Shown: positions 47,585 through 56,641 of the stretch, in pieces
How the letters are laid out: the number at the start of each line of letters is the position of its first letter
Position numbering within the stretch: the stretch's first letter is position 1
NCBI GenBank assembly: GCA_000169395.1
Contig: AAXZ01000001.1
Span: 372,001 to 436,000, forward strand
Length of the DNA: 64,000 nt
Source of the DNA: Rhodobacteraceae bacterium HTCC2150
GTDB taxonomy: Bacteria; Pseudomonadota; Alphaproteobacteria; Rhodobacterales; Rhodobacteraceae
Direction: 5' to 3'
Notes under the pieces: generated by a model
Told to the model about the DNA's origin: nothing
The model's input: the letters and a program-made list of their open reading frames with translations, nothing else
The model's database searches: none
Translations under genes and position numbers: made by a program

Positions 47585-49042
47585 ATGACCTTGGAAAACG
47601 ATCTTTGGTTTAACCCAAATAAATGTTTCATCAATGGCCGCTGGATACAGTCGCAAAGTGGCAAAACCCTGCCAATGGTAGATCCATCAACTGGTGAAAC
47701 CATCTGTGAAATTGCACGGGGAAATGCGGCTGATATCGACGCGGCCGTGAATGCAGCCACCGATGCACTGATTGGGGAATGGGGCCAAAAAACCGCAGCG
47801 GAACGTGGGCGTATTCTAACCGCGCTTGGTCAAAAGATTTTGACCAAAGTTGATGAACTAGCAAGATTAGAGGCGCTTGATGTTGGCAAACCTTTAAAAC
47901 AAGCGCGGGCAGATGTTTTGGCGCTGGCGCGGTACATGGAATTTTATGGTGGTGCAGCGGATAAATTGCATGGCGATACGATCCCCTATTTGGACGGTTA
48001 CACTGTTTATACACTGCGTGAGCCACATGGCATTACAGGTCATATCGTGCCCTGGAATTATCCTATGCAAATCATTGGGCGATCGGTTGGTGCGGCACTG
48101 GCCGCAGGAAATGCCGCCGTTTTAAAACCTGCTGAAGAGGCATGCCTAACAGCCCTCGCATTCGCTGATCTTGCCCGTCAAGTTGGATTGCCCGAAGGTG
48201 CCCTTAACGTCGTTCCCGGTTTAGGGGCCGAGGCGGGTGCAGCCCTGACTGCGCACGCGGGTATTCATCATGTTTCTTTCACCGGATCGGTGGCCACAGG
48301 GTCACTGGTTCAGGCATCGGCGGCGCGTCATACGGTGCCAGTAACGCTGGAATTGGGCGGGAAATCCCCGCAATTGGTTTTTGACGATGCTGACATCGAT
48401 GCCGCCCTGCCGTTTCTGGTGAATGCTGGCATTCAAAACGCGGGGCAAACATGTTCCGCCTCGTCCCGCATTTTGGTGCAACGTGGTGTTTATGATCACG
48501 TCGTCAATCAAATGGCGAAATGTTACCAAAACTTGCGCGTTGGTCCCGCCCTAAATGATCTTGACGTTGGTCCCTTAATTTCTGCCCGTCAGCAGCAGTT
48601 GGTTTCAAGTTTCTTAGATCAAGGGCAAGATTTGGAAGTCGCTGCTAAAGGCGTGATTGAAAAAGATGTCCCAAATGGTGGGTTCTATATTCAACCAACT
48701 CTTTTCACCAATGTTCCTGCAACGCATGCATTGGCGCGGGATGAAATATTTGGCCCCGTTCAAGTCGTCATTCCATTTGATGACGAGGCCGAGGCATTGG
48801 CCATTGCAAATGGCACTGACTATGGGCTCGTGGCATCGATATGGTCACGAGATGGCGCTCGCCAAATGCGATTGGCACGCTCCATAAAATCTGGCCAAGT
48901 GTTCATCAATAACTATGGTGCTGGTGGGGGTGCGGAATTGCCCTTTGGTGGTTCTGGCAAATCTGGTCATGGTCGGGAAAAGGGTTTTGAAGCGCTTTAC
49001 GGATTTACGAAACTAAAAACCGTTGCGGCATATCACGGATAG
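47585..49042 (+). CDS. NAD(P)-dependent aldehyde dehydrogenase
   Basis: The 485-residue enzyme starts at ATG 47585 with GGAGGA just upstream; a frame from 47435 is 50 residues longer but lacks family sequence. Catalytic elements are VTLELGGKSPQLV (general-base Glu) and NAGQTCSASSRILV (nucleophile Cys), plus GSVATGSLV for cofactor. It resembles betaine-aldehyde and related dehydrogenases, but substrate is unassigned. It pairs with the following SDR 9 nt downstream, suggesting a two-step oxidation of an alcohol. Confidence 0.92.
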   Translation: MTLENDLWFNPNKCFINGRWIQSQSGKTLPMVDPSTGETICEIARGNAADIDAAVNAATDALIGEWGQKTAAERGRILTALGQKILTKVDELARLEALDVGKPLKQARADVLALARYMEFYGGAADKLHGDTIPYLDGYTVYTLREPHGITGHIVPWNYPMQIIGRSVGAALAAGNAAVLKPAEEACLTALAFADLARQVGLPEGALNVVPGLGAEAGAALTAHAGIHHVSFTGSVATGSLVQASAARHTVPVTLELGGKSPQLVFDDADIDAALPFLVNAGIQNAGQTCSASSRILVQRGVYDHVVNQMAKCYQNLRVGPALNDLDVGPLISARQQQLVSSFLDQGQDLEVAAKGVIEKDVPNGGFYIQPTLFTNVPATHALARDEIFGPVQVVIPFDDEAEALAIANGTDYGLVASIWSRDGARQMRLARSIKSGQVFINNYGAGGGAELPFGGSGKSGHGREKGFEALYGFTKLKTVAAYHG

Positions 49043-49051
49043 GAAATTATA

Positions 49052-49798
49052 ATGAAACTTCAGGGTAAAACTGCAATTGTGACAGGTGGTGCATCTGGTT
49101 TTGGTGCTGGTATTGCGGCGAAATTTGTCGCCGAGGGTGCGAGGGTATTAATTGCCGACATCAACGGTGCTGCTGCAAAAAGTATGGCCAATGAAATTGG
49201 GGGTGGAACGGTTTCGCACGCTGCAAATATGGCGCTAGGAGATGACGTCAAAAAATTGACCGAAGCGGCGATTGATGCATTTGGGCACATCGATATTTTG
49301 GTGAACAACGCGGGTGTCACCCATCTACCTGCCGCAATGGAAGACATCACAGAAGAAGATTTTGATCGCGTCTTGGCGGTAAATACAAAATCGGTCTTTT
49401 GGTCGGCAAAATACATTATTCCACACATGAAATCCCGTCAAACAGGTGCCGTTCTAAATGTGGCATCCACCGCAGGCGTCAGCCCACGTCCACGCCTAAG
49501 CTGGTACAACAGTTCCAAAGGCTGGATGATAACCGCCACAAAATCGATGGCTGTTGAACTGGCCCCAAACGGCGTTCGCGTAAATGCATTAAATCCTGTG
49601 GCAGGCGAAACCCCTTTGTTGAAATCTTTCATGGGGGAAGACACGCCTGAAATGCGTGCAAAGTTTCTTTCAACCATCCCAATCGGTCGTTTTTCCACGC
49701 CCCAAGACATGGGCGCGGCGGCAGCTTTCCTTTGTTCTGACGAGGCCGGTATGATCACCGGTATCTGCATGGAGGTTGACGGTGGGCGCTGTATCTAA
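49052..49798 (+). CDS. Short-chain dehydrogenase/reductase
   Basis: The 248-residue SDR has the TGGASGFGAGIA cofactor loop (about 12-23), NNAG (about 86), catalytic Ser in VASTAGV and YNSSK (Tyr and Lys, about 152-156), then NPVAGETPLL. The classical FabG-like type uses NAD(P)H. Operon with the aldehyde dehydrogenase. Confidence 0.9.
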   Translation: MKLQGKTAIVTGGASGFGAGIAAKFVAEGARVLIADINGAAAKSMANEIGGGTVSHAANMALGDDVKKLTEAAIDAFGHIDILVNNAGVTHLPAAMEDITEEDFDRVLAVNTKSVFWSAKYIIPHMKSRQTGAVLNVASTAGVSPRPRLSWYNSSKGWMITATKSMAVELAPNGVRVNALNPVAGETPLLKSFMGEDTPEMRAKFLSTIPIGRFSTPQDMGAAAAFLCSDEAGMITGICMEVDGGRCI

Positions 49799-49892
49799 AG
49801 TTCGGCTTTAATTGGTATGAATTGTCGCGCCTTGGGTTAAGGTAATTGATTGTTAGCAGCGACGGGCATATTGGGCATCGACAACATCCAAC

Positions 49893-51680
49893 ATGATTCC
49901 GTTTCTTGAAAGCACGTCGCCGATGAATATCGCCGGACTATTTCCTGCCCGTTTGTGGCTTCATAAAATCAACGGCAACAGCTTAAGAGCCGATGCTTTT
50001 GCTGGCTTCACGAATGCGGCTTTGGTTCTACCGCAAGGTGTTGCCTTTGCCACCATTGCGGGATTGCCGCCTGAATTTGGTCTTTACACGGCGATGGTCA
50101 CAGCGATTGTTGCGGCGATTTTTGGATCATCCATGGTGATGATCTCTGGCCCCACAACGGCGATTTCCGCCGTACTATTTGCCACGCTCAGCGACATGGC
50201 GGCTTCAGGAACCGCACAATATATTCAACTGGCACTATTGATGACGATTATGGTTGGCATCTTTCAAATCGCAGGCGGCATTGGTCGTCTTGGTGGTCTT
50301 GTGTCTTTCGTTTCACATTCGGTCCTTACCGCCTTTACAGCCGCGGCTGCCTTGTTGATTGCGGTCAGCCAACTGGCGGGTCTGTTTGAAGTTCACGTTG
50401 AACGTGGCGGCAATGTATTTGAACGCATCGTTCGGTTGGTTGAACATTTTGGCGAGGCCAACCCATTGGCTGTTTTAATCGGCGGAATAACCTTAGTTAG
50501 TGCCATAATTTTGCAAAAAATTGCCCCCAAGTTACCAGGGTTTCTAATCGCACTGATCATTGGATCTGTCGTTGCGTGGTTGCTTGATGCCAGCGCCAAG
50601 GGCGTGTCCATGGTTGGGCAATTGAATGCGTTTTTGCCTAGCTTTGATGCCCCCTCAATCCGCTTAAATGACGTCGCTGATCTGGCACCAGGTGCCGCCG
50701 CAATTGCGTTGATCGCGTTGCTAGAGGCGATTTCCATTGGCCGTGCATTTGCCGTACGTCGCCGCGAAGATTTTGACGCGAACCAAGAAATGATCGGCCA
50801 AGGTTTGTCAAATGTTGTGGGTGGATTTTTTCAATGTTACGCGGGTTCAGGCAGCTTTACGCGATCTGGCGTGAATGCAGCAGCAGGTGCTGTAACGCCA
50901 ATGTCTGGCATTTTTGCCAGCGCATTCTTGGCCCTGATCCTTTTGTTGGTGGCGCCTTTGGTAGCCTACATTCCGACGCCCGCGATGGCAGGGCTAATCC
51001 TGGTCGTGGCCTACAAATTAATCGACATCAAAGAGCTGCGCCATATCATTCAATCCAAAAGCCCTGAGGCGATCGTTCTTTTCCTAACATTGGGTTCGGG
51101 CCTGTTTATTGAGTTGGATTTTGCGATTTATGTTGGCGTAATCGCGTCACTTTGTGTGTTTATTTATGACAGCGCACACCCTGAATTACCCGTCACTGCG
51201 CCGTTTGTTGCACCTTCTGGAGAACGTAAATTTCGAAGCGCAGACACCCACGGATCAAAGCAATGTCCGCAACTGCTTTCGTTGCGTTTAGATGGCCCGT
51301 TGTTCTTTGGATCGGTTGAGCATGTCGAAAACAAGATTAAGGCTGTCCGCAAACAGCATCCTGGGCAAATTCACATCGTGTTGTACCTTAAAGGTGTGGG
51401 TAAAGTAGATTTGGCTGGTGCCGATCTGTTGATCAAATTGATCCGTGATGTAAAATCGATTGGTGGCTCCTTTCGCATCGTAGCTGTTTTCCCGCCATTG
51501 GTACGCAGCCTTGAACGGTTTCACGTGTTAGAGGAGTTGGGTGAAAACAATCTACATAGTTCCAAGGGTGATGCTGTAGGCGAGGCAACGGCGCAACTAA
51601 ATTTCAACATCTGCAAAATTTGTATGCTGGATGTTTTTCGGGAATGTGACCGAAATCGGGATACTGACCTTCCCTTGTAG
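49893..51680 (+). CDS. SulP family anion transporter with STAS domain
   Basis: The 595-residue protein has about 10-12 membrane segments with the SulP signature (LPQGVAFATIAGLPPEFGLYTAM) and a C-terminal STAS domain (about 455-570; LYLKGVGKVDLAGADLLIKLI). It would import sulfate, bicarbonate or another anion; specificity is not readable. Start is ATG 49893 or ATG 49923. In a window with sulfotransferases and cysQ, sulfate uptake would fit but is an inference. Confidence 0.88.
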   Translation: MIPFLESTSPMNIAGLFPARLWLHKINGNSLRADAFAGFTNAALVLPQGVAFATIAGLPPEFGLYTAMVTAIVAAIFGSSMVMISGPTTAISAVLFATLSDMAASGTAQYIQLALLMTIMVGIFQIAGGIGRLGGLVSFVSHSVLTAFTAAAALLIAVSQLAGLFEVHVERGGNVFERIVRLVEHFGEANPLAVLIGGITLVSAIILQKIAPKLPGFLIALIIGSVVAWLLDASAKGVSMVGQLNAFLPSFDAPSIRLNDVADLAPGAAAIALIALLEAISIGRAFAVRRREDFDANQEMIGQGLSNVVGGFFQCYAGSGSFTRSGVNAAAGAVTPMSGIFASAFLALILLLVAPLVAYIPTPAMAGLILVVAYKLIDIKELRHIIQSKSPEAIVLFLTLGSGLFIELDFAIYVGVIASLCVFIYDSAHPELPVTAPFVAPSGERKFRSADTHGSKQCPQLLSLRLDGPLFFGSVEHVENKIKAVRKQHPGQIHIVLYLKGVGKVDLAGADLLIKLIRDVKSIGGSFRIVAVFPPLVRSLERFHVLEELGENNLHSSKGDAVGEATAQLNFNICKICMLDVFRECDRNRDTDLPL

Positions 51681-51727
51681 GGTTGCCAAAGGCTTACGCC
51701 CTAAAAAAACCACATTAGTCGGGCAAA

Positions 51728-51742
51728 TTAACCAAGTATTAA
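51728..51742. promoter_or_regulatory. CtrA-like binding site before the sxtJ-like gene
   Basis: TTAACCAAGTATTAA fits TTAA-N7-TTAA, the consensus for the alphaproteobacterial cell-cycle regulator CtrA, with the preferred TTAACC half-site. It is 78 bp upstream of the GTG start. One or two matches are expected by chance in a sequence of this size and base composition, so it is only suggestive. Confidence 0.4.
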
Positions 51743-51819
51743 TTCAATAGGCGTGTGCCGGATTGCGATTTTATGTGCGCGTAGGGCGCCTTAGTAATTA
51801 GTGTGCAAGGGGATTGCCC

Positions 51820-52221
51820 GTGACGTTTGAGGAAATTGAACTTCCGTCGAATCGAAAATTTGGTCTGCTTTTCACTGGAATTTTCGCGCTAATTGCTTGC
51901 TATTTTTGGTACAAAGGCGGCGTTAACGTGCCACTCGGTGCTGGTTTAGCCAGCGCACTTACGTTGACCGTTACATTGGTAAAGGCGGAAATTTTGCATC
52001 CACTTAACAAGCTGTGGATGCGGTTTGGATTCCTTTTGGGCAAGATCATTGGACCCATCGTACTTGGCTTTATTTTCTTCGTGATCATTACCCCAATTGC
52101 CATCGGTATGCGTCTTTTTGGACGTGATGAATTACGGCTGAAAAACAAAAACAGAGATAATCATTGGAAAAAACGCGATCCGATAGGGCCGGAACCAACG
52201 TCGTTCACCAATCAATTTTAG
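51820..52221 (+). CDS. SxtJ-like small membrane protein
   Basis: The 133-residue protein has two hydrophobic segments near the N-terminus (LLFTGIFALIACYFWY, GAGLASALTLTVTLV) and another long one (about 68-98, FGLLLGKIIGPIVLGFIFFVIITPIAIGMRLFG-like), then a Lys/Arg-rich cytoplasmic tail. This matches the SxtJ family, small membrane proteins found beside carbamoyltransferases, function unknown. GTG 51820 is taken because AAGGGG sits 7 nt before it. It begins the four-gene carbamoyltransferase cluster; spacing to the next gene is 9 nt. Confidence 0.78.
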   Translation: MTFEEIELPSNRKFGLLFTGIFALIACYFWYKGGVNVPLGAGLASALTLTVTLVKAEILHPLNKLWMRFGFLLGKIIGPIVLGFIFFVIITPIAIGMRLFGRDELRLKNKNRDNHWKKRDPIGPEPTSFTNQF

Positions 52222-52230
52222 GGACAAATT

Positions 52231-52380
52231 ATGGGTATCATTGCTGAACTATGGGCCTTTCTTCGAGTGCGCAAAAAGCTTTGGCTTGCACCGATCATAT
52301 TCATCATGTTGGTGTTGGGCGGTTTGTTAATTCTTGCCCAAGGGTCGGTCATCGCCCCGTTTATTTACACGTTGTTCTAG
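52231..52380 (+). CDS. DUF5989-like 49-residue membrane protein
   Basis: A 49-codon frame reads MGIIAELWAFLRVRKKLWLA followed by a single membrane helix (about 20-38, PIIFIMLVLGGLLILAQG) and ends FIYTLF. AGGGA lies 8 nt before the ATG. The pattern (short amphipathic start, LWAFLRVRKKLWLAPI, one helix) matches DUF5989 proteins that sit between SxtJ and a carbamoyltransferase in many bacteria. Only 7 nt separate it from the carbamoyltransferase. Confidence 0.85.
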   Translation: MGIIAELWAFLRVRKKLWLAPIIFIMLVLGGLLILAQGSVIAPFIYTLF

Positions 52381-52387
52381 GCCGGTC

Positions 52388-54223
52388 ATGTATATCTTAG
52401 GGATATCGGCGTGGTACCACGATAGTGCGGCTTGTTTGATCAAGGACGGTCAAATTTTGGCCGCTGTTCAAGAGGAACGGTTCACGCGCAAAAAGCATGA
52501 CGAAGGCTTTCCAAGCAACGCGATCACCTATTGTTTAAGTGCTGTGGGTATTGATGCTGAACAACTGGATTCTGTCGTATTTTATGACAAACCGTTTGTA
52601 AAATTTGAACGTCTTTTGGAAACCTATTTGGCCTTTGCTCCGCGTGGGTTCAAAAGTTTTGCCACCTCTATGCCTGTTTGGATCAAGGATAAGCTTTTCC
52701 AGAAATCGATGATCGTGAAAGAACTAGAAGCGATGTTTGGCAAGAGTGGAAGGAAAGCCAAGTTGTTGTTTTCCGAACATCACCTGTCGCATGCGGCTAG
52801 CGCCTTTTACCCATCCCCGTTTGATCGCGCCGCCGTACTGACATTGGATGGTGTTGGCGAGTGGACAACGACGTCACTTGCAATCGGCAATGGCAATGAC
52901 CTTAAAGTGCATCGTGAAATTCATTTTCCGCATTCATTAGGATTATTGTATTCGGCATTCACTTATTACACGGGCTTCAAAGTAAATTCGGGTGAATATA
53001 AAATTATGGGGTTGGCGCCTTATGGTGTGCCGCGTTTTGTGGGCCTGATCAAAGATAATCTTATCGACATCAAAGAAGACGGCAGTTTCCATTTGAACAT
53101 GGATTATTTCAATTACTGTACCGGCCTTACTATGACCAACAAACGATTTGATAATTTGTTTGGCGGACCACCACGCAAGTCTGAATCCGAACTGACGCAA
53201 CGTGAAATGGATCTTGCAGCATCGATCCAAAAAATTACCGAAGAAGTTGTTGTGAAACTGGCCAAAGGGATTGCGGCTGAAACCGGTGAAAAGAACCTTT
53301 GCCTTGCCGGTGGGGTTGCCCTGAACTGTGTGGCAAACGGCATTTTGTTGCGCGAAGGCATTTTTGAAAACATCTGGATTCAGCCTGCTTCGGGTGATGC
53401 TGGTGGTGCTTTGGGTGCGGCTTTGGGCGCATATCACATCATGCACGACAAACCGCGGGAATTGTCCAAGGGCCGTGATGCAATGCAAGGTACATATCTG
53501 GGTCCTGAATTTTCGACGTCAGAAATCGAGATCGCTTTGGCGCAATCTGGCGCAAAATTCACCACACTTTCTGACAGTGAGCTGACCGAGAAAACCGCTC
53601 AGGTGATGGCGGACGGTAAGGCGGTTGGGTTTATGCAAGGACGCATGGAATTTGGTCCTCGTGCCCTTGGTGGGCGCAGCATTATTGCCGATCCGCGATC
53701 CCCTGCGATGCAAAAACAATTGAACCTAAAGGTGAAATACCGCGAGAGTTTCCGCCCCTTTGCGCCAAGTGTTCTGCGCGAGCACGTAAGTGATTGGTTT
53801 GAGATGGACACCGACAGCCCGTATATGTTGCTGGTGGCGGATGTTGAAAAATCTAAACGCCACAAAATGACCGCAGCAGAAGACGCGCTATTTGGGATCG
53901 AAAAGCTGAACATCCCACGGTCGGAAATTCCGGCAATTACCCATGTTGATTATAGTGCGCGTGTGCAAACCGTTCATGCCGACACTAACCCACGGTATCA
54001 TGCGGTGATCAGTCGTTTTCATGAATTAACCGGCTGCCCGATTGTGGTGAATACATCGTTCAATGTTCGCGGCGAGCCGATCGTTTGCACACCCGAGGAT
54101 GCATTTCGCTGTTTTATGGGTACGGGTATGGATGTTTTGGTTGTGGGCAACTGTTTGCTACACAAAGAAGAACAAAATCCCAGCTTGCGTGAAAACTATG
54201 AGGAAAAATATGAATTGGATTAA
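52388..54223 (+). CDS. Carbamoyltransferase (NodU/CmcH/TobZ family)
   Basis: The 611-residue enzyme transfers a carbamoyl group from carbamoyl phosphate through carbamoyl-adenylate to a hydroxyl acceptor. The N-terminal Kae1-like domain shows GISAWYHDSAACLI, HHLSHAASAFYPSPF (metal His), TLDGVGEWTTTS and NSGEYKIMGLAPYG; GGVALNCVANG follows. The C-terminal domain has MEFGPRALGGRSI, RPFAPSVL and NTSFNVRGEPIVCTPEDAF. Starts at ATG 52388. In known systems the acceptor is a Nod factor, antibiotic or toxin; here no such pathway is visible, so a surface glycan or small polar compound is possible. Overlaps the SGNH gene by 14 nt. Confidence 0.92.
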   Translation: MYILGISAWYHDSAACLIKDGQILAAVQEERFTRKKHDEGFPSNAITYCLSAVGIDAEQLDSVVFYDKPFVKFERLLETYLAFAPRGFKSFATSMPVWIKDKLFQKSMIVKELEAMFGKSGRKAKLLFSEHHLSHAASAFYPSPFDRAAVLTLDGVGEWTTTSLAIGNGNDLKVHREIHFPHSLGLLYSAFTYYTGFKVNSGEYKIMGLAPYGVPRFVGLIKDNLIDIKEDGSFHLNMDYFNYCTGLTMTNKRFDNLFGGPPRKSESELTQREMDLAASIQKITEEVVVKLAKGIAAETGEKNLCLAGGVALNCVANGILLREGIFENIWIQPASGDAGGALGAALGAYHIMHDKPRELSKGRDAMQGTYLGPEFSTSEIEIALAQSGAKFTTLSDSELTEKTAQVMADGKAVGFMQGRMEFGPRALGGRSIIADPRSPAMQKQLNLKVKYRESFRPFAPSVLREHVSDWFEMDTDSPYMLLVADVEKSKRHKMTAAEDALFGIEKLNIPRSEIPAITHVDYSARVQTVHADTNPRYHAVISRFHELTGCPIVVNTSFNVRGEPIVCTPEDAFRCFMGTGMDVLVVGNCLLHKEEQNPSLRENYEEKYELD

Positions 54224-55382
54224 AAACACAGCGCTGTTTTTGTGTTCAATTTTGTTCTCATTGATTGTGCTTGAGGTTGGCATGCGATTTGTCTTTCCTG
54301 ACAAATTAGCGGTGCAACGCGATCACTCCGACCCTTTGATGCCTCGACAATCGGCGGGTGCGTTGAAGGATCCGGCGTTTAGGTCAACGGCCACTTTTGA
54401 TAGCACCGGCCTGCGCGTAAACCCGAACAATTGTGCGAACGTTGTGGATCGGCGAATATTGATCGTGGGTGATTCAAATATTGCAGCATTGTTTTTGAAC
54501 GATGGTTTGGACTTGTCCGCGCAATTGGCACAACTATTGAATGAAACGGGTTGTGTGATCGTCGACAGTTTTGGTGTTGCGGGGTATGGGCCTGATCAAT
54601 CGGTTTTTGCGGCGACGCACTTGTTAAAAGCGCAACATTATGACGATGTAATTTTCCATATTTTTGCCGATAATGATGCTGGGGATTTGTTGCGCAACAA
54701 CTATCCACTAGAAAATGGCAGGCTCACGAACACGGGATATTGCCATCCCAACAGATCATTTTTGGATAGGTTAGTTTTACCCCAAGCTGGTCGAAAACTA
54801 TACTACGCCGCTACAGGCAAAATTCTTGATTGGCACAGTTTACGCCATTCACTGGGTGATGATGCGCGGTGCTTGGCCTCAGATGTTACGACAGTGGGCA
54901 GCCAATTTGATCAATTGCAAGCACGTGCCGTAAATGATCTAAAAATCAATCAGGCCAATGGGGCACAAGCCTATATGAACGATCGGTTTGATGTCGAGTT
55001 CGCCTGTCAATCAAGCCCCGTGTCTCAGCAAATTGCCATGTCTAAAATGTCTGCCATTGTTCAAGGTGTCTTGGATTTGGCCACGGAAAAATCCTTCAAT
55101 CCGATGTTTTTACTGCAACCGTCTGAATTTGATGTGACTGCAAATCATGCTGATCTGTCGCAAGATATTCAAACGAGTTGTCCCAATTATGCCCCGACAA
55201 ACAACACTGATTTTTTCGTACAAGCGATTGGCGAAAAGGTAGCAATGATCAATCTTTATGATGCCTTTTCAGATTGTGGAGATTGCTTTTACACAATGGC
55301 CGAGGCTGGCGGGGACAACCACTGGAACGCATATGGTATTGGTGTTGCCGCCAAAGAACTTGCCACTGTTTTGGCAAGGTAG
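54210..55382 (+). CDS. SGNH-like membrane-anchored protein of the carbamoyltransferase cluster
   Basis: The 390-residue protein starts MNWIKNTALFLCSILFSLIVLEVGMRF, a membrane anchor or signal, then RILIVGDSNIAALFLNDG (block with GDS nucleophile near 90) and, at the C-terminus, GGDNHWNAYGIGVAAKEL, a D-x-H-W like the AlgX/AlgJ type of SGNH hydrolases and O-acetyltransferases. Catalysis is likely periplasmic. AGGAAAA lies just before ATG 54210, inside the end of the carbamoyltransferase gene, so translation is coupled. It may act on the same acceptor that is carbamoylated. Confidence 0.78.
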   Translation: MNWIKNTALFLCSILFSLIVLEVGMRFVFPDKLAVQRDHSDPLMPRQSAGALKDPAFRSTATFDSTGLRVNPNNCANVVDRRILIVGDSNIAALFLNDGLDLSAQLAQLLNETGCVIVDSFGVAGYGPDQSVFAATHLLKAQHYDDVIFHIFADNDAGDLLRNNYPLENGRLTNTGYCHPNRSFLDRLVLPQAGRKLYYAATGKILDWHSLRHSLGDDARCLASDVTTVGSQFDQLQARAVNDLKINQANGAQAYMNDRFDVEFACQSSPVSQQIAMSKMSAIVQGVLDLATEKSFNPMFLLQPSEFDVTANHADLSQDIQTSCPNYAPTNNTDFFVQAIGEKVAMINLYDAFSDCGDCFYTMAEAGGDNHWNAYGIGVAAKELATVLAR

Positions 55383-55398
55383 TTGGTCGACAACATTA

Positions 55399-56154
55399 TT
55401 ACATATTCAGGGCTTTGCTTATCATTTGCGCCTTGTTTTCAAACACGCTTACATCAACGCCACGTTCACTTAGAGCGTCGCGTAATTCATCCTCAGGCAA
55501 GGCCTCAATTGCATCGGACGTCATGTACATAAAGTTGATTTTGCGTCGATGTGGCGGGTTGATAGCCCCAAAATTTTCCAGATTTTCGAACTTAAAATCA
55601 GTGGCGTATTTGCCCAAGAAATGCGCAAGAAACGTGTTGATGGCGGGCCGTACACGGGCGTCATCGGTCATAAGAAGTGCAGATGTATCCAGCGTTTCCA
55701 CCATCAAACTGACCCACCGTTTTGCCCCTTTTTCATTCATAAGCTGATGCGCATTGTGGGTGTGGTGAAAGTTTAATCTAAACTCCGCGCCATGATAATA
55801 GGGGCCACCCCCCATCACGTCGATCCACATGCTGGCTTGAGTGCCAATATGGTGGTTCAAATCCCCTACCTTTTCAAAAACCGAAGTAAACCAAGTTTCA
55901 TCCTCAAAAACACGTTGATAAAAATTTGCAACAATGCCGACGATGCGATCTTGACCCAAGATGGAATACAGTTGCCAAAACTGAATAGGCTTTTTGGGAT
56001 CGGTTGGTGCGGTCAACGACAGAATATCCGCCATGCGAAAAGCATCACGAGGCAACAGTTTTGCCGCCACCGCGTTCTCGATGTATTTTTGGCGCGTTCT
56101 TTCCGTAAGATACCCGTTTTGGGTTGGAAATTCTGGATAACTTGGTGTCGTCAT
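55399..56154 (-). CDS. Truncated-hemoglobin-like protein with extra C-terminal region
   Basis: The 251-residue protein from ATG 56154 (MTTPSYPEFPTQNGYLT) contains a globin-like region at about 50-165: FWQLYSILGQDRIVGIVANFYQRVF, VGDLNHHIGTQASMWIDVMGG, FHHTHNAHQLMNEKGAKRW (proximal His region). This resembles group 2/3 truncated hemoglobins. A further 85 residues follow with no domain I recognise. Which His binds heme is not certain, and the role (oxygen, NO, or sensing) is open. It converges with the SGNH gene. Confidence 0.7.
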   Translation of the reverse strand: MTTPSYPEFPTQNGYLTERTRQKYIENAVAAKLLPRDAFRMADILSLTAPTDPKKPIQFWQLYSILGQDRIVGIVANFYQRVFEDETWFTSVFEKVGDLNHHIGTQASMWIDVMGGGPYYHGAEFRLNFHHTHNAHQLMNEKGAKRWVSLMVETLDTSALLMTDDARVRPAINTFLAHFLGKYATDFKFENLENFGAINPPHRRKINFMYMTSDAIEALPEDELRDALSERGVDVSVFENKAQMISKALNM

Positions 56155-56280
56155 GGCGCGTACGCTTTCGTTAGAGCAAGTTGGTTGGCACCAAATAGGC
56201 ATGGATTATCAGAATGGAAGAGGTTGCGTCTGTGTTTTCTTTGGATCAGATTACGGACAAACCTTAAAGGGAAAATTGAA

Positions 56281-56610
56281 ATGTTGATCTATGGGCTTAG
56301 CACATGTTCCGTTTGCCAAAGGGCGCGAAAAACTTTGGAGGCTGCAGGAAATACTGTGACATTTCGCGATGTCAGGGCAGAACCATTATCAGAAGTCGAG
56401 CTTGCCGAACTGATTACAGAATTTGGCGATCGTTTGGTTGACCGAAAATCGACGGATTATCGGGCATTGAATGACTGGTTGAAAAATTCCGAAGCCGAGG
56501 CACAGATCGCAGCAAAACCCAAAGTCATGACGCGCCCCGTAATCCGTGATGGTAATATCCTTCACCTTGGGTGGGACGACGCGGTTGAGGCGGCTTTATT
56601 GGCAAAATGA
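56281..56610 (+). CDS. ArsC/Spx family reductase-like protein
   Basis: The 109-residue protein has the thioredoxin-fold start MLIYGLSTCSVCQRARKTLE with CxxC and the C-terminal KPKVMTRPVIRDG typical of ArsC/Spx/YffB. The residues for arsenate reduction (Arg in RPV) are present, but no ars genes are nearby; YffB-like glutathione-linked function is equally likely. Start at ATG 56281 with AAAGGGA upstream; divergent from the globin gene. Confidence 0.85.
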   Translation: MLIYGLSTCSVCQRARKTLEAAGNTVTFRDVRAEPLSEVELAELITEFGDRLVDRKSTDYRALNDWLKNSEAEAQIAAKPKVMTRPVIRDGNILHLGWDDAVEAALLAK

Positions 56611-56641
56611 CACGGTAGATCTGAAAAATTCAGAGAATGCC

